Shown here: piece after piece, positions 40,351 to 48,549 of the stretch
How positions within the stretch are numbered: the first letter of the stretch is position 1
How the letters are laid out: every line of letters begins with the position of its first letter
Source of the DNA: an uncultured Collinsella sp.
GTDB lineage: Bacteria; Actinomycetota; Coriobacteriia; Coriobacteriales; Coriobacteriaceae
DNA: 48,549 nucleotides
Assembly (NCBI GenBank): GCA_900541675.1
Contig: UQKU01000015.1
Coordinates: 1-48,549 of the forward strand
Direction of reading: 5' to 3'
Program-made: the position numbers and the translations under genes
The notes under the pieces: generated by a model
Database searches by the model: none
What the model saw: the letters and a program-made list of their open reading frames with translations, nothing else
What the model was told of the DNA's origin: nothing

Positions 40351-41385
40351 TTAGCCTGACACAAAGAATGAATGGAATAGCCTTCGGTAGCGGACCTCGG
40401 TGGCCTCCTTGGACGGGCGCCACCATGACTCGTTGGCGACGTACCAGTCGATGGTGGCCTTGAGCCCCTCGGCGAAGTCGGTGTGGGCCGGCCTCCAGCC
40501 CAGCTCGCGCTGGAGCTTGGTGGAGTCGATGGCGTAGCGGCGGTCGTGGCCGGGGCGGTCGGCGACCCAGTCGAAGTCCTCGGGGTCGCGCCCCATCGCC
40601 TCCAGGATCATGCGCAGGACGGTGATGTTGTTCTTCTCGCCGTCCGCTCCGATGAGGTAGGTCTCCCCCATGCGGCCCTTGGTGAGGATGTCCCAGACGG
40701 CCGATGAGTGGTCCTCGGTGTGGATCCAGTCGCGGACGTTCTCGCCCTTGCCGTAGAGCTTGGGGCGCACGCCGTCGATGATGTTCGTGATCTGGCGCGG
40801 GATGAACTTCTCCACGTGCTGGTAGGGGCCGTAGTTGTTGGAGCAGTTGGAGATCGTGGCGCGCAGGCCGTAGGTGCGCGTCCAGGCGCGGACCAGCATG
40901 TCGGAGCTGGCCTTGGTGCTCGAATACGGCGAGGAGGGCCTGTAGGGCGTCTCCTCGGTGAACTTGGCCGGGTCGTCGAGCGCCAGGTCGCCGTAGACCT
41001 CGTCGGTGGAGACGTGGTGGTAGCGGATGCCGTGCTTGCGGACGGCCTCCAGCAGGCGGAAGGTGCCCTCGACGTTGGTGCGCAGGAACGGCTCCGGGTC
41101 GGCGATGGAGTTGTCGTTGTGGGATTCCGCGGCGTAGTGGACGATCGCGTCGTGGCCCGGCACCAACTCATCGAGCAGAGCGGCGTCGCAGATGTCGCCC
41201 ACGACGAGCTCCACGCGGTCCGACGGCAGCCCCGCGATGTTCTCGGGGTTGCCGGCGTAGGTCAGCTTGTCCAGGACGGTGACGTGGACGCCCGGGTGGT
41301 TGTTCACGACGTAGTGCACAAAGTTGCTGCCGATGAAGCCGCAGCCGCCCGTGACGATGATGTTCTTGAGAAGCAATGGTGACAT
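40351..41385 (-). CDS. rfbB: dTDP-glucose 4,6-dehydratase
   Basis: A 344-residue short-chain dehydrogenase. The NAD motif is VTGGCGFIGSNFVHYVV, then HYAAESHNDNSI, HHVSTDEVYGDL, TPYRPSSPYSSTKASSD with the YxxxK pair, and NVRDWIHTEDH. It makes dTDP-4-keto-6-deoxyglucose, precursor of rhamnose and related sugars. No rfbA, rfbC or rfbD is in the window, so partners must lie elsewhere. The coding region is far GC-richer than both neighbours. The last residues (RLFHSFFVSG) replace the usual family C-terminus and the first few codons are also AT-rich, which suggests a recombined segment. No strong ribosome binding site precedes ATG 41385. Confidence 0.94.
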   Translation of the reverse strand: MSPLLLKNIIVTGGCGFIGSNFVHYVVNNHPGVHVTVLDKLTYAGNPENIAGLPSDRVELVVGDICDAALLDELVPGHDAIVHYAAESHNDNSIADPEPFLRTNVEGTFRLLEAVRKHGIRYHHVSTDEVYGDLALDDPAKFTEETPYRPSSPYSSTKASSDMLVRAWTRTYGLRATISNCSNNYGPYQHVEKFIPRQITNIIDGVRPKLYGKGENVRDWIHTEDHSSAVWDILTKGRMGETYLIGADGEKNNITVLRMILEAMGRDPEDFDWVADRPGHDRRYAIDSTKLQRELGWRPAHTDFAEGLKATIDWYVANESWWRPSKEATEVRYRRLFHSFFVSG

Positions 41386-41394
41386 GCGATCGTT

Positions 41395-42546
41395 TTACCC
41401 ATTAGTTCCAGAAAGCACTTTTTCAACCAAAGACGCCGTCTTATCCCATGAACTCTCATTTTCAACCATGCGTCGACATAAACGAGACTGCTCAGCCAAC
41501 TTATCAGGGTTTTTGACAAGCGAATAGATGGCCTGCTCAACATTATCGGAATCCATAGAGCTAATAATTGTTCCGAAATGCTCGTTTGGAAAAAGCTCTC
41601 GCGCCCCGCCCACATCCGTAACAACAGAAGGACACCCGCACGAAGAAGCCTCTAGCAAAGTTGTAGCAAAGCCCTCCGACCGTGTAGGGAGACACAGCAG
41701 ATCGGACTGCTGAAGGAGTGAGGAGATGTCGGAAGATGAAAGGCGTCCAACCCATCTAAGCGATTCACCTTGAGCATCATCAACTTCTTTTGATAATGCA
41801 CCATCACCCGCCAAAACAAAGACGACGCCAGCTTCGACAAGCTTATGGCTTCTCGAAGCCTCAAGAATGGCCTTGATGCCTTTTTCAGGAATTAGCCGCC
41901 CTACAAAACAGACCAAGAAGGACTCAGCGCCTACACCAAGCTCATTACGAAAGTCTCGTCCCGACGACATCTCTCTGAATGACTTAGCATCGATTGAGTT
42001 GGGGATAACTCCCTTTGCTGCAATACCAAAAGACCTAAGCCACTCAACACTCTTGCTCGAAACGCCATAATAGTCTGGATGGAACCGCTTGCCCAAGGCC
42101 GTTATTAGGCGCTCATATGTACGGACCAAGGGATCTATCACTGGATTACTGAATGAAAGATAAGCCGAACCATGATCAAGGACAACAGGCGTTATCCCTA
42201 TGCTCTTTGCAAACCTAATGCCGTAAAGCGAGTGAATATAGAAACGAGCATTTACAAGAACGCCATCGAAGTGCTGGCGCTCAATATGCTTCCACAATTT
42301 ACGTGATAAAGCATTTAACTTAGGAACGGGAAAGCGTCCCGAAAAAAAGGGAAAACAGGGCAGGCGAAGAACCCACACTCCATCTTCATCTGTAATACCG
42401 GCACCTAAACCATTTGTATCGTTCGTAACCACCAGCACCCCATCGCCACGATCAACCAGTGCGTGTGCCAAACCGTAGGTGAAGTTTTCAATGCCACCCA
42501 TATGAGGTGGATACAGCGCAGAAAATAAAACAAAGCTACCGGCCAT
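41395..42546 (-). CDS. Family 4 glycosyltransferase
   Basis: A 383-residue GT-B enzyme from ATG 42546. It begins SFVLFSALYPPHMGGIENFTYGLAHALV, has VCFVGRLIPEKGIKAILEA at the start of the donor domain, and the E-x7-E-type donor motif PTRSEGFATTLLEASSCGCPSVV. Upstream in-frame TTG starts (to 42612) would add up to 22 residues not typical of the family, but no start here has a good ribosome binding site. The sugar is unknown. It is AT-rich and ends 9 bases before the rfbB start, so the two are cotranscribed. Confidence 0.9.
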   Translation of the reverse strand: MAGSFVLFSALYPPHMGGIENFTYGLAHALVDRGDGVLVVTNDTNGLGAGITDEDGVWVLRLPCFPFFSGRFPVPKLNALSRKLWKHIERQHFDGVLVNARFYIHSLYGIRFAKSIGITPVVLDHGSAYLSFSNPVIDPLVRTYERLITALGKRFHPDYYGVSSKSVEWLRSFGIAAKGVIPNSIDAKSFREMSSGRDFRNELGVGAESFLVCFVGRLIPEKGIKAILEASRSHKLVEAGVVFVLAGDGALSKEVDDAQGESLRWVGRLSSSDISSLLQQSDLLCLPTRSEGFATTLLEASSCGCPSVVTDVGGARELFPNEHFGTIISSMDSDNVEQAIYSLVKNPDKLAEQSRLCRRMVENESSWDKTASLVEKVLSGTNG

Positions 42547-42673
42547 GCAAAACCAATCAAATCTCAAGCGATTAAAAACTGTGGACAAGGTTGAAAGACT
42601 CAGCGTATTCAAGTTCTTCTTAAATTACAAACTATAATACATTCGATAAATAATTGATTATTTAAGGAGCCCC

Positions 42674-43486
42674 ATGAAACGCCTAGCTGCAGACCAGATT
42701 AAACAAATTGAATACGAAATATTGATCGAATTCGACCGCATTTGTAAAGACAACGGCCTCACTTATTGTTTAGCATACGGCACTGCCCTTGGAGCCGAAC
42801 GGCACAATGGCTTTATTCCTTGGGATGATGATATCGATGTACACATGCCTAGAAAAGATTACGAGCGCCTCTTTGATCTGTTTTCTGAAGGACTAAAATC
42901 AAGCTGTGATCTTGTTTCATATAGAGACGATTCATCTATCTATCAGTTTGCTAAGCTTGTCGATAAAAAAACGACAGCATACGAAACATTTGTTGGCCCT
43001 AGCCGTTCCATTGGACTCTGGATTGACATTTTTCCTCTTGAACCACTGGACTCAATAAACGATAAAAAACTGAAGAAGACGCTTAAACTGAATAGCTTTT
43101 ATAACTTATGGCGCAATTTCGCCGTTGCCGACACCAATACGGGCTCAACGCGAATGATCGTGCTGATTAAAAAACTCGTCTGCCCCTTTGCAAAGCATCT
43201 TAACGTTAAAAAAATGAACGAAAAGCTCGATGCCATTGCACGGGACTTTTCAACCCATAACTCCGAAATGTCACCCTATCTCATTGACTGCATCGGAGGA
43301 GGAATTATTTATAAACGCAGCTCTATATTCCCCGCAAAACCAGGAACATTTGAAGGCAGAGCATTTCCATGCCCCGCAAACCCTGACGACTACCTTGCGA
43401 CGGTATACGGCAACTGGAAGCAGGTGCCGCCTGAGGATAAGCGAGCCGTCCATTTTCCCAATGCTTTTCTAAAAGACGAGGAGTAG
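42674..43486 (+). CDS. LicD family phosphotransferase
   Basis: A 270-residue protein close to the classic LicD length. IEFDRICKDNGLTYCLAYGTALGAERHNGFIPWDDDIDVHMPR gives the nucleotidyltransferase-like core with the DDDID metal motif in the first 70 residues. The C-terminus has FPCPANPDDYLATVYGNWKQVPP, another LicD mark. The donor is probably CDP-linked (choline, glycerol or ribitol). AAGGAG precedes the ATG. The flippase gene begins 2 bases after its stop. This is the second LicD-like gene of the locus and differs clearly from the longer one at 28631. Confidence 0.94.
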   Translation: MKRLAADQIKQIEYEILIEFDRICKDNGLTYCLAYGTALGAERHNGFIPWDDDIDVHMPRKDYERLFDLFSEGLKSSCDLVSYRDDSSIYQFAKLVDKKTTAYETFVGPSRSIGLWIDIFPLEPLDSINDKKLKKTLKLNSFYNLWRNFAVADTNTGSTRMIVLIKKLVCPFAKHLNVKKMNEKLDAIARDFSTHNSEMSPYLIDCIGGGIIYKRSSIFPAKPGTFEGRAFPCPANPDDYLATVYGNWKQVPPEDKRAVHFPNAFLKDEE

Positions 43487-43488
43487 AT

Positions 43489-44748
43489 GTGACCGACACT
43501 GTCCAACCACTATCTCTAAAGAAAAATATGCTTTGGAACTCCTTGGGGTCGATGTTCTACCTTGGCTGCCAGTGGCTTATTACGGTTCTTGTAGTAAGAC
43601 TGTCAACGAGCTTTGATGCTGCAGGGCTTTTTTCACTAGCGACGTCCGTCGTAAATACGTTCGGAACTTTTGCAAACTATAAAATTGGCACATATCAAGT
43701 CTCCGATATTAATCGACAGTATTCTTTTTCCGAATATATGGGGTTCAGGGTGTTCACTCTAGCCCTGGCCTTCATTGCATGCCTGATCTATGCAGTCATA
43801 ACATGCCCCGCCTACTCAATAGCGACGGTTATTATTTACTACATTTATAAAGCTGTTGGCCTAATAATTGATATCTTGCACGGAGAAAATCAGCTCAATC
43901 GTCGTATGGACTACATTGGCAAGTCTTTTATCCTGCAGGGCGCTTTTTCCATTGGAGCTTTTATAGTTGTATTTATTGCCACTCAAAATCTAAACCTGGC
44001 AATAATCGGAATGACCCTAGGCGTAACACTCGTTCTCCTGTTTTTCGATCGCAAAAAAACATCTCAATTTCAAGATTTTCGCGCGCGTATTGGAATAGTT
44101 AAGGCACTAAATCTCCTTAAAACCTCTCTGCCTGCCGTCATTGCATCAGTGGCTGCGAGCGCGCTATTTACGATTCCCAAGCAATACTTGCTAAGCGTCT
44201 CCGGCGATGCAGCTTTGGGAATCTATTCCTCAATTGCAGCCCCCGCCCTCATCGTCCAAATGGGAGCACAGTACCTATACGTACCGCTATTGGATATTTT
44301 TCCAAAGAAATACTTCAATGAGGGTCGCAAGGCTTTCGACAATCTTCTTGTTCGAACAGTAATTTCCATCTTAACCGTAGCCGCACTGTGTTGCATTGCC
44401 CTATTGTTCTTAGGCAAACCGCTACTCATGCTGGTATTTGGAAATACCATCGAACCATACGTTTACTTACTACAGCCTGTTCTTATTTCAACAATAATGA
44501 CAGCATTTCTTTGGTTTTTCAGCGATCTTCTCATTACTATTAGAGATTTCAAGGCCAACCTTATTGGTAATCTGATTGCCTTCATTTCCGTTATCCCCTT
44601 ATCAGTATTTTGCATAAACAACTGGGGCATGAATGGAGTAAGCATCGCAGGAGCAGTTTCATGTGGTTTAGGCGTTTGTTACTTGTTCTACGCGCTAAAA
44701 AGAAACGAAACAACCCAAGAAATCCCAAACGAAACTATAAAGGAATAG
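43489..44748 (+). CDS. Wzx-type oligosaccharide flippase
   Basis: A 419-residue polytopic protein with about twelve helices, opening LKKNMLWNSLGSMFYLGCQWLITVLVVRLS, the standard start of polysaccharide-repeat flippases of the MOP superfamily. It would move lipid-linked repeat units across the membrane. Start is GTG 43489 with GAGGAG six bases upstream, overlapping the end of the LicD gene. AT-rich. Its presence beside a TagGH exporter means two export routes are encoded in the same locus. Confidence 0.9.
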   Translation: MTDTVQPLSLKKNMLWNSLGSMFYLGCQWLITVLVVRLSTSFDAAGLFSLATSVVNTFGTFANYKIGTYQVSDINRQYSFSEYMGFRVFTLALAFIACLIYAVITCPAYSIATVIIYYIYKAVGLIIDILHGENQLNRRMDYIGKSFILQGAFSIGAFIVVFIATQNLNLAIIGMTLGVTLVLLFFDRKKTSQFQDFRARIGIVKALNLLKTSLPAVIASVAASALFTIPKQYLLSVSGDAALGIYSSIAAPALIVQMGAQYLYVPLLDIFPKKYFNEGRKAFDNLLVRTVISILTVAALCCIALLFLGKPLLMLVFGNTIEPYVYLLQPVLISTIMTAFLWFFSDLLITIRDFKANLIGNLIAFISVIPLSVFCINNWGMNGVSIAGAVSCGLGVCYLFYALKRNETTQEIPNETIKE

Positions 44749-44754
44749 ATTCCA

Positions 44755-45888
44755 ATGAAGTCAACCGCAGAACCAATCCGAGTATTACAAGTTATAGGTG
44801 CAATGGACCGTGGCGGAGCCGAAACGCTGGTCATGAACCTTTACCGCAATATCGATAGAAGTAGAATTCAATTCGACTTTCTAGTCAACGAAAAACGGGA
44901 ATGCGATTTCGACTCAGAAATCAAGGAACTTGGCGGCAAGATTTACTACATTCCTAGATACAAAATATTCAATTATTTTCACTACAAAGCGAAATGTAGA
45001 GAGTTTTTTTCAAATCATCACTACAGCATTGTTCATGGACATATAGGGCTGCCCGCCGCAATCTACCTCAATATCGCCAAACACAATGGCGCTTACACGA
45101 TTGCTCATAGTCATCGAATGAAGTTTCCGATAACACCCGCAGAGATTGCGTTTAGAGCTTGCTCTACCCCAGTCCGATTTGTAGCCAATTACTTCATGGC
45201 ATGTTCCGAACAAGCTGGCATCGATCGTTTTGGCGCTAAAATCACGCAAGGAGCAGACTTTAAAATCATAAATAACGGAATAGATATTCAAAAAGGACGC
45301 TTTGACCCAATATCTCGCTCCAATATCAGAGCTGAACTAGGTATCAGTCCAGACTCACCAGTCTTTGGTCACGTGGGCAGATTAACTGAGGTTAAAAATC
45401 ATCGTTTCTTATTAGAGTCTTTTAAAATCATTGCGGATAAATTGCCAAACGCAATTCTCCTTATATGCGGTCGAGGGGAACTAGAAAAACACCTGAAAAT
45501 GAAAGTCGAGGAACTTGGAATAGCACACTCAGTGAGGTTTCTTGGAGTGAGAAATGACGTTTCAAAGATTCTGAGTGCAATAGATGTATTTATATTCCCC
45601 TCTATTTCCGAAGGCCTGCCACTTGCTGTCGTGGAAGCACAGTGCTCCGGTTTACCTTGTATCGTATCAACAGGAGTATCTGAAATGGTGAAAGTTCGTA
45701 AACAGACTAGGTTCCTCGATCTATCTTGCGGTACCGCCACATGGGCAACTGAGGCCATTAGGGCTCTTGGCGAATCTGATGCCACAACAAGATCTAAAGC
45801 CTATTTCGATACTCAGGCTGCAGGATTCGACATAAAAGACACCGCCGATTGGCTTTCCAATTTTTATCTCAATCATTTTGTCTTTTAG
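44755..45888 (+). CDS. Family 4 glycosyltransferase (EpsF-like)
   Basis: A 377-residue GT-B enzyme. It starts IRVLQVIGAMDRGGAETLVMNLYRNID, has IINNGIDIQKGRFDP at the domain junction, FGHVGRLTEVKNHRFLLESF and the donor motif PSISEGLPLAVVEAQCSGLPCIV. These fit the capsule/EPS group named EpsF. AAGGAA lies nine bases before the ATG and the gene follows the flippase by 6 bases, so licD-wzx-GT4 form one transcript. Downstream the sequence turns into transposon debris; no terminator was found after the stop. Confidence 0.92.
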   Translation: MKSTAEPIRVLQVIGAMDRGGAETLVMNLYRNIDRSRIQFDFLVNEKRECDFDSEIKELGGKIYYIPRYKIFNYFHYKAKCREFFSNHHYSIVHGHIGLPAAIYLNIAKHNGAYTIAHSHRMKFPITPAEIAFRACSTPVRFVANYFMACSEQAGIDRFGAKITQGADFKIINNGIDIQKGRFDPISRSNIRAELGISPDSPVFGHVGRLTEVKNHRFLLESFKIIADKLPNAILLICGRGELEKHLKMKVEELGIAHSVRFLGVRNDVSKILSAIDVFIFPSISEGLPLAVVEAQCSGLPCIVSTGVSEMVKVRKQTRFLDLSCGTATWATEAIRALGESDATTRSKAYFDTQAAGFDIKDTADWLSNFYLNHFVF

Positions 45889-46017
45889 ACTTGGAAATTT
45901 TCATTTGAATTCAAGATGGGCATTTGCACGTTTGAGCATTGCTGAATATCGCGAAACATCACGGCCGATATCGTGCTTGACCACCGGGCTCGACATGGAC
46001 CTCGGTACTTTTTAATC

Positions 46018-46052
46018 CTAACATCCGGCGTCGCGGCGCCACCAGATGTTAG
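46018..46052. repeat. Short stem-loop before the transposase remnant
   Basis: CTAACATC and GATGTTAG form an 8-bp inverted repeat around a GC-rich 19-base loop. It lies at the AT-to-GC transition ahead of the IS256 remnant and could be a decayed element boundary; no target duplication was seen. Confidence 0.3.
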
Positions 46053-46109
46053 ACTCGCCCATGCCGTTCCAGAACACGATGTGGAACGGCATTCCTACAC
46101 AGACGACGA

Positions 46110-46815
46110 AACTACATCCCCACATCTGGCTCGACGCGACCTACGTCAAGTGCCGCCGCAGGAGCCGCATGGCTTCAACCGCGGTGGTCACGGCGATAGG
46201 CTGCGACGAGTCCGGCTGGAGGCAGGTGCTCGGCGCCTGCAGGAAGGCGAGGTCTTCCAGGAGGCGGCCTAGCAGCGATGCGCCGTACACCTGGTGCGCA
46301 ACTGCATATGCGAGGTCGGCTCCTGGCAGCTGAAGCGCCCCGTGGGGCACATCATCTCGTCGGTCTTCCACGCCGGGGACGCCACCACCGCCGTGGTCAT
46401 GTACCACGCAGCGTGCGAGATGTTGGAAGGGTGCTGCCCGAGGGCGGAAAGGGTGCTCGAGGAGGCAGAGCCCGACGCGCTCGCGTACCTTGACTTCCCG
46501 ACGTCGCACTGGAAGCTCCTGCGCACCAACAACGTGCAGGAGCGCGCCAACAGGGAAATTAAGCGCCGCTCGCGTGTGGTGCAGGTCTTCCCGTCGGAGA
46601 AATCTCTGCTCAGGCTCGTGGGCGCCGTCTTGTGCGACCAGGCTGAGGCATGGTCCGACTCGCACTATTTCTCGGAGAGGAAGATGGCCGAGATGCACAA
46701 CGCGGAGCTTCGGAAGGGCGCCTCGGGCTGTCATGACTGGACTGAGCTGGAAGAGACCGCCAGGAAGATGGTCGAATCCAGCTTTGAGCTTGCCGACAGG
46801 GTGGATTCGACCTAG
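46110..46815 (+). pseudogene. IS256 family (mutator-type) transposase remnant
   Basis: The first frame (to about 46240) reads HIWLDATYVKCRRRSRMAS, then TAVVTAIGCDESGWRQVLG, the first catalytic Asp region of IS256 transposases. The reading then changes frame and meets a stop at 46270, after which QRCAVHLVRNCICEVG leads into the C-terminal half with TNNVQERANREIKRRSRVVQVFPS, which carries the catalytic Glu. Around 40 residues with the second Asp are missing between the parts, and the first 150 or so residues of a normal transposase are absent. The element cannot be active. GC-rich compared with the polysaccharide genes before it. Confidence 0.88.
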
Positions 46816-46922
46816 GATATCGATAGATTCCGGATTCTGGACACAGGGGCCAATTAGTCCATAAAACCATCTTTCGCGACACTACCTCGAGTTCGATTTT
46901 CGCACGCTGATCAGAGACTATC

Positions 46923-48150
46923 TCATACCAAGAGCGAATTTAAAACCCAGTCCCGCTGAGGCATAGCAGTAGTGTGGTAGTAGTTCAGCCACCAGGCCAG
47001 CGATGTCGTCACAATGTAGCCGATGTTATCCATAACCATACCGTTACCGACGTAAATAGCAACGTGTCCCCAGCGAGCCCCCGCATTGGTATGCGTATGA
47101 GTCCAGCCTGCTATGGGGCTTTCCTTCGGCGTCGTTGAGCCTAATTGAGCCCACGCTGTCCATGACACCCGTTAATACAATTGCGCCACTGCTGCACGCA
47201 TAATATGCGTATGCATCTTGTGAGAAGACCCAGGCGTTGCACTCTAATGCGCCGCCACTATCCGAATCCAAATAGTAGCAATTACCAATTACAGACTGAA
47301 ATCCTTCGAGCATGGCGCCATTATTATTATTGGAATCAAGCAAATACCAGTTAGAATCGAAGTAAAAACACCCTGTACGAATCGCTCCAGAGGCATTGGC
47401 GCAATACCATGTCCCATTGTTAACAAACCAACCAGTGTTCATGGATCCAGATTGAGAGAAATGGTGCGACACGCCGTTAACAAGCTTAAAGCCTGTAGCC
47501 ATTAATCCAGAAGGCTCAAGCCAATACCAAGTATTGCCAAGGAGCAGCCATCCGGTCTTCATAGCACCAGAACCGTCCAGGTAATACCAACTACCATTAA
47601 TTAAAACCCAGCCGGTCTTTATTGAACCTGATGTTTCGTCAAGGTAGGACCAGTAACCGCCGGTGGAAGCCCAGCCCTTCAAATGTGCACAGAACTCAGA
47701 GAATAAGTGCCATCCATCACTCAGATATCTACAGCCAGCAGCTGCGTAGCCTTCGGAATCAAAATAATATTCCGCTCCCCCGATAGTCAAAAAACAGTTT
47801 GACGGCCAACCATCGGCCTCATATCTCAACCACAATTTGCCATTTTGATAGGCCCAAGAACCAGGAAGAGCGATGCTATTGTCAGGGGAACGAACAATTT
47901 GAAACGAAAGCCGCGCGAAAATGCCAGCATAATCCCCTAGTCCATTTACACTTATAGCGGCACGGCTAGGCGCAATATTATTCAAATAAATAACTTCAAA
48001 ATCGATTCCGCTTGTCAGCGCAGACCCGTTAACGACAAAAACCGAAACCTCTGGAGAAATCGTATCACCGGTGTATTCATATGTTGACGAATCGATAAAC
48101 ACTTTGAAATCAGCTGAATCTAAAGCCAAGCGATCGCCATACGATGACAC
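46923..48150 (-). pseudogene. Frameshifted choline/glucan-binding-repeat surface protein with peptidase-like end
   Basis: The main frame (48150 to 47044) has a bacterial Ig/MBG-like domain (YTGDTISPEVSVFVVNG near residues 31-47) and then about seven 20-residue cell-wall-binding repeats of the form GWVLINGSWYYLDGSGAMKT. It loses similarity near 47110. The adjoining frame (47168 to 46923) continues with IAGWTHTHTNAGARWGHVAIYVGNG, the end of an NlpC/P60 or CHAP-like domain. The half with the catalytic Cys is missing. No signal peptide is present: the GTG at 48150 is preceded in frame by TAG two codons upstream. N-terminal loss, an internal deletion and a frameshift together mark a pseudogene. 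Confidence 0.75.
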
Positions 48151-48549
48151 AAATGCCTATTGCCCCGATTGAGCTAAAGAGACATCGCACCCTCAACAAC
48201 ACAATCTTCGCTTAATGAGAAGGCAACCGTGGGGCTTAAAAGGGGAACGATATTAATTAATGGTATGCAAACCGCACTGATAAAACTGAAATAGCGATTT
48301 CCCGACATTTCACTCTTTCTGTCGCATTAAAGCGTTGTCGTGCATATATCAGATTCTAGGACGAATTCCCTTCATTAAACGGGCGCTAGGGCCACGTTCT
48401 CATAATAAGATTTTACCTGATCTCGAACGGTTAAGCCAATTAGGCGAAAGTAGTTACATCAACCAAATAATCAACCTTGATTCTCATCTTCATTGCAACA
48501 GACTCAGGACTCAGCGCAACGCGTTGCGCTGAGTCCTGAGGCGCGAATC
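48151..48549. other. Right-end stretch without a confident gene
   Basis: Contains decayed upstream parts of the surface-protein pseudogene and a plus-strand frame (48335-48532, reading RIPFIKRALGPRSHNKILPD) that looks protein-like but has no recognised family and no ribosome binding site. It ends in a palindrome that also supplies the stop codon of that frame. Confidence 0.5.
48503..48540. repeat. Perfect 38-bp palindrome at the right end
   Basis: The 19-base half CTCAGGACTCAGCGCAACG is followed with no spacer by its exact reverse complement. It could be a terminator without a loop, a protein-binding site, a repeat element or an assembly-end artefact; only nine bases follow it in this window. 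Confidence 0.85.

Noticed and set aside
40135..40359. 74-codon plus-strand frame between rfbB and the DPM-type gene
   Set aside because: No ribosome binding site, no hydrophobic or domain pattern, and it overlaps the end of rfbB.
28631..45888. Prophage or integrative element
   Set aside because: No integrase, phage structural, relaxase or conjugation genes are present; the foreign-looking genes are all surface-glycan functions.
47250..47700. Regular spacing suggesting a CRISPR-like or tandem DNA repeat
   Set aside because: The periodicity of about 60 bases comes from the 20-residue cell-wall-binding protein repeats; DNA repeats are degenerate and there are no spacers.

Overview
The window reads as chromosomal DNA of a GC-rich Gram-positive gut actinobacterium of the class Coriobacteriia, most likely Collinsella. 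This is inferred from the GC-rich core genes, the gene order, several TTG starts with strong ribosome binding sites, and teichoic-acid-like surface polymer genes. No 16S gene or marker is present to prove the genus.

Region 1 (1-15.4 kb, all minus strand) is a core block. Read in the direction of transcription it holds a zinc-ribbon membrane protein, a cyclophilin, a TPR membrane protein, the rod elongation set mreB-mreC-mreD-PBP2-rodA, a DUF697-like protein, a paired radical SAM protein and DUF2344 partner, ribosomal proteins L21 and L27, the GTPase Obg, and the start of nadD, which runs off the left edge. Promoters are visible before the cyclophilin and rplU, and an intrinsic terminator follows rpmA.

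Region 2 (15.4-18.6 kb) holds a CtpE-like P-type ATPase and tRNA-Arg(CCG), which has its own promoter and terminator. An intergenic inverted-repeat element lies at the 3' side of the ATPase.

Region 3 (18.6-27.2 kb, plus strand) is an almost complete aromatic amino acid operon: DAHP synthase, tyrA, aroB, aroA, aroC, pheA (chorismate mutase/prephenate dehydratase), a fused aroE-aroK, and aroQ. It contains every step from PEP plus erythrose-4-phosphate to chorismate, and the branches to phenylalanine and tyrosine up to the final transamination. Two large perfect hairpins with a GGGAC core interrupt it, before pheA and before aroQ, and a terminator-like hairpin lies in the leader of the first gene.

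Region 4 (27.3-45.9 kb) is a surface-polysaccharide locus of mixed base composition. It holds UDP-galactopyranose mutase, two LicD-type phosphotransferases, a TagD-like cytidylyltransferase, a TagGH-like ABC exporter, five glycosyltransferases, two membrane acyltransferases, a DUF6541-like membrane protein, a DUF2304 protein paired with a glycosyltransferase, a lone rfbB in a GC-rich patch, and a Wzx-type flippase. tRNA-Arg(TCT) sits inside it. Together the genes suggest a polymer with galactofuranose and, by inference, glycerol-phosphate or similar LicD-added groups, plus acyl decoration.

Region 5 (45.9-48.5 kb) is decayed. It holds an IS256-family transposase remnant and a frameshifted choline/glucan-binding-repeat surface protein. 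The window ends just after a perfect 38-bp palindrome. I found no CRISPR array, prophage or rRNA.
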